Assembly: GCA_008973525.1 (NCBI GenBank) | Contig: WACJ01000386.1 | Coordinates: 124,001 to 188,000 of the forward strand | Direction of reading: 5' to 3' | Source of the DNA: Stenopsyche tienmushanensis | Taxonomy: Eukaryota; Arthropoda; Insecta; Trichoptera; Stenopsychidae | Length of the DNA: 64,000 nt | Shown here: positions 58,187 through 64,000 of the stretch, piece after piece | Position numbering within the stretch: the first letter of the stretch is position 1 | Layout: the number at the start of each line of letters is the position of its first letter | Program-made: the position numbers and the translations under genes | Notes under the pieces: generated by a model | The model's database searches: none | What the model was told of the DNA's origin: nothing | What the model saw: the letters and a program-made list of their open reading frames with translations, nothing else

Positions 58187-58288
58187 AAGGGAACTATGTA
58201 TAAAAACAAGATATTCCATTTGTATTTTTAAATATCACTAATAAATTTGTAAATCAAAATTCCCGGTTATATTTGAATCACCCTTTGT

Positions 58289-59544
58289 TAATTAAAATGG
58301 CAAATTATGTAGTAAACATCCCTGCAGATGCGAAGGAAGGCTTTTTGAAGTGTCACTCTTGGATTAGAGTTGAAACCGGCATTTCATTTAGCGAAATCCA
58401 TTATTTTGTCAAGATCGCTGTTCTTTGTTATCCGAGAATAGTTCATCACCGTAGTAACACCCAGATATCCATTTTATTCACGTTACCAGGCCTTTTTAAA
58501 TACACCTTGTGAATTTAAAGTCACTTTGACAATTCTTCAATAGTTTGTCGAAAATCTAATTAAATTCAGCCAACGGCGTCTAAAGATAATGGATAGATTT
58601 GATATTTAGCTCGAAAAATGTATTTCTTTGTATTGTTAAAATGAAGAGCTTGAGACTTTTATCATGATTCAGACATAACTGAAAAGATCAACATCTATAA
58701 TCCGAATTGATGAGATCGCATGAACATTCAGAATGGCCGTATTGATTTTCGAGTGTAAATATTTTCCGTGGGAATTTCTAAAAAAGATTATTAAATAAAA
58801 TTAAAATGCAAACATTAAGGATCGAATCCGGCGCCGATATCGGTCCCGAATGAAATATCGAGGGCCGTCCTAAGCAAACACTTTGCCGGCGTAAATACCC
58901 TCCCGTTTATGAAAATTTCAAGAGTAATATAATTTGGGGGGCGGAGGCCTGTTTGCGGAGGCCTCGCGAAAATTTCGCCCGTGGAAAAGCGAACCGTTCG
59001 GAGATAAATACATATCGATGTCTTGTTTGTTAAAATATTTCGTCGCTGGATTTTAATGCAGCCGAATACGATCTTTGAGTTCGGAGATTATGCAGAGAAA
59101 ACTTAAACGCGCTCGCGAAACTTACTTAAATCGCTCCAAGGAAAGAAGCCAGAGATTAACAATGTAAAGTCGTGTGTTGCAGAGACCTCATGCAAAAGTT
59201 ACTGCATAACACTTAAAAGCAATGGATTTCGAAAGTTAAACAAGAACACCGCAACGGAAGCTACACATGTTGTGTATACATGTTTACTTGTCATTCGATG
59301 TACTTACCACTTTTAATGAACTGTGAAGCTTTCAATATTTTAGCTTAGAATGTATTTACAATTAATCAATGCGTGTAAAACACGCTTTAGAAATTTAGGT
59401 TTAAGAAGACATTTGTATGTAATTAATTCGTTTGTTTGATATAGTTGTCTTTGACCTAACACAGACGTTGAGTACGAATAAGTCCATTTGTTATATATTA
59501 AAAATAATTCGAAGGCAAAATAATTTTATTTATTTAAGAAAAAA
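58289..59544. other. Unassigned DNA
   Basis: Slightly GC-richer at 58810-59110 without motif; nothing recognised. Confidence 0.42.
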
Positions 59545-59559
59545 TAAAAATACAAATAT

Positions 59560-59730
59560 TATTTTGAAAATATTCCCGAAGTAACATTAAAAGTCGAGTG
59601 TTTCGTCATTTAGTCTGGATCTGATTTTGGTAGCCAGGCAACTGCTACTGAAAATGTACGCTTAGCCTCCACACTCATTGGAGGTATATTTAAATGCTAG
59701 TTCGAGTTGATGACCGCGTGAGCCCCTATT
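59560..59730 (-). pseudogene. hAT dimerisation domain fragment, decayed
   Basis: Minus strand: IPPMSVEAKRTFSVAVAWLP then SDPD, stop, TKHSTFNV in shifted frames. It aligns with PPTSVEAECAFSAASCL and the following region of the 12.5 kb copy. Frameshifts and stops; no function expected. Confidence 0.78.
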
Positions 59731-60039
59731 TTCATATAACACCATCAATAGGACTTCTGCTGAGGCTTATGATGAGGCTAAGGCCGAGACACGGACTAAA
59801 ACTCGTAAAATTCCCGATTTCCCTACAAATTATTTATTTCCGTCGCTGCAGACGAATACTTATATACTATAATACTTTGATGTGATTCGTAATTGTATTA
59901 CGAAGGAATACAAAAATTCTGAAGCCCGTATCTTTTATATTTCATATCGATATTCCCATTATTAGAATTGAGGTGTAGTAAATACATCACCGGTAGGGAA
60001 AGGTTAATATAACAATTTTAAATACATATATGTACTGTA

Positions 60040-60390
60040 TATATGTATACATATATTAGACGGTTACAATTAACCCACCCCCTTGAAGCAATGCGAAAGC
60101 GGATTCCAAGGGGGTCGATGGAGAAAAAATGGTGAGGGTTTTAGTGGGTAAAAATCCCACACTATCATGATTTTTACTCACGGTGTCTTGCTGAAGATTT
60201 CCTTCTCCCAAGAGAAAAAAAGACAGTTAGTGCTCCTAGGCATCGTCTAAACTCGTCAATTAGTAATTACGCCACTGTTTCCATGCGTCCAGATTTCGGC
60301 AGGAATGCTTCTGTTTAGTAGGCTTCGTCGTGTTGGTGTGGTGTACGATATCTGTTAGATAAAAATTTCCATCCCGATTTTTTCGGGATT
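60040..60390. repeat. Unclassified insertion inside the hAT leader
   Basis: Present here but absent from the matching site of the 46.2 kb hAT copy. It contains AACCCACCCCCTTGAAGCAA, GGGGGTCGATGGAG and TTTTAGTGGGTAAAAATCCC with a nearby inverted match. No coding recognised. It could be the 3' tail of a retrotransposon or a SINE; this is a guess. Confidence 0.45.
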
Positions 60391-60514
60391 ATGTTTACTA
60401 ATCCTTGGATTTATGTCACGGGATTATCCGGGATTGGATTCCCTAGTTCTGATGAATATGAAAACTATCATTATACTATCAAAATGAAGAATTACACTAT
60501 CATTATACTATATC

Positions 60515-60653
60515 ATGAAAACTATCAGTACAAATTTTATTTTATACAATGAAAATTAATTAATTAAATTTCTCGAGAAATCAGAAAATTTCTCAAGAAA
60601 TAGAAATTTTCGATTTTGCATATTTCTTAAAAAATTCTCGAGAAGAAACACTA
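60515..60653 (-). mobile_element. hAT MITE fragment, TTTCTCGAGAAA family
   Basis: Begins with core ACAAATTTTATTTTATACAA, then AATTTCTCGAGAAATCAGAA, and ends AATTCTCGAGAAGAAACACT-A at 60653. The first half of the element is missing. Confidence 0.7.
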
Positions 60654-62089
60654 ATTTGTTCTAATTGTTGAGAGAGCATACTATTGCTGTCATTGTCTAA
60701 ACAAGTTCCGAATTAATCCGTTGATATCTTACCATTGGGGAGTATCACATGAACATTCGGAATTCGTAGATGAGAATTAAAACGCTATAACATTTACAAA
60801 ACACAATTTATTAAATCAAAAAAATCTCTATTAGTTTTAATAGTCTTCTAGTGATGAGAATCTAAATAACCTATTTCATTTTTACAAAAGTCCGCAGTTT
60901 TAAAAGCAATAGATTCTTCAAAATCTGGATGAATGTAACTGTATTTTTTTCTATAAAATCAATTTAATCGTTTTTCAAAAGGTTGTCTAAGATTTTGTCA
61001 TCGTCGTTGAGGTAATCTTCATCATCCATCCATCGGCGTCGATAGATATGCGTGTTGTTGCGTATGTATTGCAATATTTAAAAGGGTAAGACCTCGACAA
61101 AATTTGAAATTGAAACACAAATAGAAAGGAAATTTGTTCCGATCGCTGATTTTGAAACAGGCCTTAAATTTTGATTCTGAAAATAGCTCGTTTTGGGTTT
61201 GTTCATTCAAGTGTCTGTCTGAGCACGTCCAACTCGCAACTCGGCCAAAACTTTCCGACGAAAACTTCGCCATTATAAGATGAAAGTTTAAAACATTATT
61301 TTAAGCTGTTGGGCGTATTTACGAAAAATACATTGATGCCCTATAAAGTCGTCACGAATATAGTTTAAAGAAGATGATTATTGATTCGCGTTCGGTTCGA
61401 GGCGCGCGTGCGGAATACGCCCGCAGGTAGAGTGTTTATGTTTGAAAAAGGTTGACATCATAGAAGGTGGCAGTTTGGCCCCATGTCACACGCAAAAAGG
61501 GGGTCGTATAAAGTTTTATTTATACGTGGCATCCCTTAACGGGTATCCGATGCTTAATAGAAGCTCCATAAAACCGGCGGCAGTAAAGTCGCGCGCCGAC
61601 GGTTGTCAACCGCTACCTTCCGGACGGAACTTTCAGATTTGTTGTACTTTAGAATTCCACCGAAGAAACTTGCTCGGCTCGAGACTATTCATAAGGCTAT
61701 TGTGAAATTTTAACTATTTGCTAGGATCTAATTTGTTATTTCGGGTAATGTATCTTTGTATGCCCGGAGCGCTTGCATATAATTTAACGCCCAAATTGGA
61801 TGCCTGAAATTTACATACGCGAACCAATCTGTTAATCCGACATGCCTGAAAATGTTTGCCAGCTCCGACTACTATTCTATTAGGCTGCGATTTTTCAAGC
61901 AAAACTCGAAATGAATAAGTGAATAGATGCAATGAGAATGCCGATGATGTCGGTCGTATTTTTGAACTACATATAAACTACCAAAAAAAGTAGGTATTAG
62001 ATACTTTTCCAGGATTAGAGTATTTTTATATGATAGTTTTTAATTATCTTCCACGTATTGTTAATCTAGGATAAAGTTATCGATTGACA
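60654..62089. other. Unassigned DNA
   Basis: Includes an 83-codon minus frame at 61022-61273 and an 87-codon plus frame at 61442-61705 within a less AT-rich stretch (61300-61960). Neither has a motif I know. Confidence 0.4.
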
Positions 62090-62306
62090 ATGTGATTTCT
62101 CGAGAGATTTTAATAAACAAAAAAAAATGTTTGTAAAAAATATACATATATTGCATATAATTATTATTATCTTAGTATTTGTATTTTTATCAAATATATT
62201 CGTAAAAAAATATTTTATATAATACAAAATTATTTCTAAAATTTCTCGAGAAATCAAAACTCTCGATTTTATACATTTGTCACGATTTTCTCGAAAAGAA
62301 ACACTA
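62090..62306. mobile_element. hAT MITE, TTTCTCGAGAAA family
   Basis: Left TGTGATTTCTCGAGAGATTT, right AATTTCTCGAGAAATCAAAA ... TTCTCGAAAAGAAACACTA at 62306. The core is degraded. Outer 8-base flanks do not match, so the duplication is lost or the left border is off by a few bases. Confidence 0.68.
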
Positions 62307-63418
62307 GTTCTCTCTGAGAAAAATCTGAATCGAGGAGATCGAAATATCCAAGACTCATATTAATATGATAAAGACGATCTGGATTTTATAAATTGATATT
62401 GAATAGGGCCTAATTCTGCAGGGGACTGTTTTCAATTATTGTTGGATTTTCCTTTAATTGGACAAACTGCTAGATTATGAATATCTCCTCATCTTTAAAG
62501 ACATTCAATGTAAAACAATTTTTGCTTTTATTATGCACTAACCAAAATATTGTTGCAACGGATTGAGCAACGTCTTCTGTGCTTTGGTGTTATATCGAGT
62601 TTTCGATGGAATGCAGGCGTATGTTTATCAACCGTCTGCTGAAGTACTCTGGCTTCTTTTCTTGAAGTTCACCAATAGCATTCGTCGCCTTTTGTCAATG
62701 CCCTTATATCTTGGGTGGCCATTTCCATTGATCGATAGCAACTCCTTCTTCCCTTCGACTTTATTGCTGTTGACTTCCTCTTTGTCGAATTGCACAAAGG
62801 CTTGCTTTTCATAATTCGAATAAATCCTCCGAGGTGTTAATGGGCCACGTAAATGAGTATCATTAGGTCTATATTCGATAGGCAAACATCGGTTGTGACC
62901 CTTGAAGAGGCCACGTTTCACACATATGGAGCTTTACGAGGCACAATACGCACGTACAACAATGCGGCCGAAAGGAAGCGATCATTAATCATTTTGATTA
63001 CCACGATAATTGTCTTCTTGCGGCTCCGAAAAAATAACGTCTAATCTGAAGAATCAGATCCAAGGCCGCGTCTTGTCTTCGCCGCGATCGTTAAGGCGAT
63101 GCTGATTTTTTTCCGGAGTCCAAATTGTGTACACATGCTCCGGCTGAAAAATGAGCTTTGAGCGTGATAACGCGTCTCCTCAATGAGGATATGGACTTAA
63201 ATTGGAACTTCAAATTATGGCTGAATTATTAGGAGATTAGGGCAACTGTTTAGGCTTAAGTAAGATACTAATCAAACGACCGCAGCCGCTGATGCGTCTT
63301 TTTGGACAATTACGGATTATAAACGTGATATTTGGAAGTGACATTAGTTTGATAATCCGATAGTGGGATTTAACACTAAAAAATGAGTTATATTATTTAC
63401 TTGTATGTATCAGACTTC
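62307..63418. other. Unassigned DNA with one candidate frame
   Basis: The minus frame 62921-62628 (97 codons) is hydrophilic, rich in Lys/Arg/Asn (for example NGNGHPRYKGIDKRRRM), in a less AT-rich context. It resembles no family I recognise, and the opposite strand is open for 83 codons. It could be a host exon but splice sites are not convincing. Confidence 0.3.
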
Positions 63419-63440
63419 TTAACCCTTTGGATGCTAAAAT
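63419..63440 (+). repeat. Solo TTAA-type terminus
   Basis: TTAACCCTTTGGATGCTAAA has the TTAACCCTTTG start common to the piggyBac-type ends here. The other end may lie beyond the window. Confidence 0.4.
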
Positions 63441-64000
63441 TGTAATAAAAACCCAGTTGCTTTTAATAACAACAACAAAAAAAAGTTGAATTACTTATTT
63501 ATATATCAGTAGTGCCAAAAATACGTGCCGTTTTTTTATCCAAAGGAGCAAAATCAGGAGAATAATGTGGCTAAAAACTCCCATTCAACGCCTTATCTAA
63601 TTTCCGCTCCCCCCTCCAATTTATTATTGCTTTGTAGTTGCTTCCATGATTGTACTGATCATAGGAAATGCCGCAAAAGAGGACTGAGTGGCCACAAGGT
63701 TTGTATGCCCAATCGGTCCGCTTTTGGGACTGCTGGTGTGACGAATGAGCTCCTTGCAATCAGACGCCATAATTTTGTTTATATTATAAAAATGAATAGA
63801 CTCAAACAGTGTCGGTTTATGTAAAGTAGAATGTTCGAGTGAAATAAAAACTATGTGCAACTCTCGACCGGGTCGGTATTCTGCGTTTTGCGCCCCAAGC
63901 CCAGTTGCGCCCGTGGCGGGCGCCTGCTTTGCCACGCTCTTGTTGCGGCCCTGTGGTGCATAATGACGTTATGTATGTTGATGAGTTCTGGACGAATTCC
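63441..64000. other. Unassigned DNA, GC rising at the edge
   Basis: Frames on both strands at 63525-63935 (99 plus, 103 minus) overlap and carry no motif. The last 130 bases are GC-rich (GCCCGTGGCGGGCGCC) and may begin another feature cut by the window edge. Confidence 0.4.

Larger units (their letters stand above)
57509..58288 (+). mobile_element. mariner remnant interrupted by a hAT MITE
   Basis: The left end CGAGGGACATTCAAATATAA follows TA at 57507, and the reversed right end AAAGGGTGATTCAAATATAA lies before TA at 58289-58290. Between them the plus strand encodes scattered mariner blocks. The right end matches the mariner end at 18043. A hAT MITE splits the C-terminal coding region. Inner sequences 57565-57612 and 57846-57895 are inverted copies of each other. 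Confidence 0.82.
59545..60445 (-). mobile_element. hAT element, internally deleted, with an insertion
   Basis: From 60445 the minus strand reads TAGGGAATCCAATCCCGGAT, the 5' terminus. A leader shared with 12207-12410 lies at 59810-60005, followed by the dimerisation-domain remnant. Between about 60040 and 60390 is about 350 bases absent from the corresponding place in the 46.2 kb copy (which has only about a dozen bases), so a foreign piece has inserted. The 3' terminus was not found. Confidence 0.7.

Noticed and set aside
21380..62306. TTTCTCGAGAAA palindromes as a CRISPR or satellite array
   Set aside because: They are dispersed in about a dozen elements over 40 kb, not regularly spaced, and belong to hAT MITE ends.
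1..64000. tRNA, rRNA and well-known insect microRNAs
   Set aside because: I looked for T-loop boxes of the GGTTCGAATCC type with a matching A box and for common seeds such as let-7, miR-1, miR-9, miR-10 and miR-124; no convincing case was found by eye.

Overview
The window looks like non-coding DNA from an arthropod nuclear genome, most probably an insect. It is AT-rich, has no ribosome-binding-site or operon structure, and no long open frame. Every protein similarity I can defend belongs to a transposable element: mariner, piggyBac, hAT, pogo/Tigger, Helitron and a Jockey-type non-LTR retrotransposon. I find no convincing host exon, tRNA, rRNA, known microRNA or CRISPR. The stretch is either intergenic or the inside of a very long intron. 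The order of insect cannot be fixed from this sequence.

Layout. 0.9-3 kb: a pogo-type MITE, a short piggyBac MITE, a broken mariner and a second TTAA MITE. 6.6-7.0 kb: a complete non-autonomous Helitron. 9.6-10.6 kb: an internally deleted mariner with 30-bp perfect terminal repeats and a piggyBac MITE inserted at the inner edge of one of them. 12.0-12.7 kb: TTAA-type ends, a 44-bp-periodic palindrome array and a hAT C-terminal remnant. 14.0-16.3 kb: the largest piggyBac copy, with a CENP-B/Tigger N-terminal remnant where its own N-terminal half should be. 17.8-20.1 kb: a mariner tail, a possible pogo tail, and a TA-flanked Tigger with nine subterminal motifs and a Jockey reverse transcriptase fragment in its leader. 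23-24.3 kb: Helitron and mariner. 26.3-33.5 kb: four piggyBac-related copies plus hAT MITEs, one with a perfect 8-bp target duplication. 39.5-46.3 kb: a truncated Helitron, hAT MITEs, a pogo MITE, a cluster of TAATTA motifs and a hAT 5' end. 48.7-49.25 kb: an isolated GC-rich island. 49.5-62.3 kb: mariners, more hAT MITEs (one inside a mariner reading frame) and a second hAT remnant.

The main theme is layered transposition. At least three TTAA-flanked piggyBac-like families carry a short palindrome just inside the terminus. One hAT MITE family, present in about twelve copies, repeats the 12-bp palindrome TTTCTCGAGAAA near both ends. Nested insertions give a partial time order: mariner before piggyBac MITE at 10 kb, mariner before hAT MITE at 58 kb. 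All transposase frames are broken, so movement would need proteins supplied from elsewhere in the genome. The long intervals between elements hold no recognised gene and may contain host regulatory DNA. Family assignments rest on motif recognition by eye; no database search was run.
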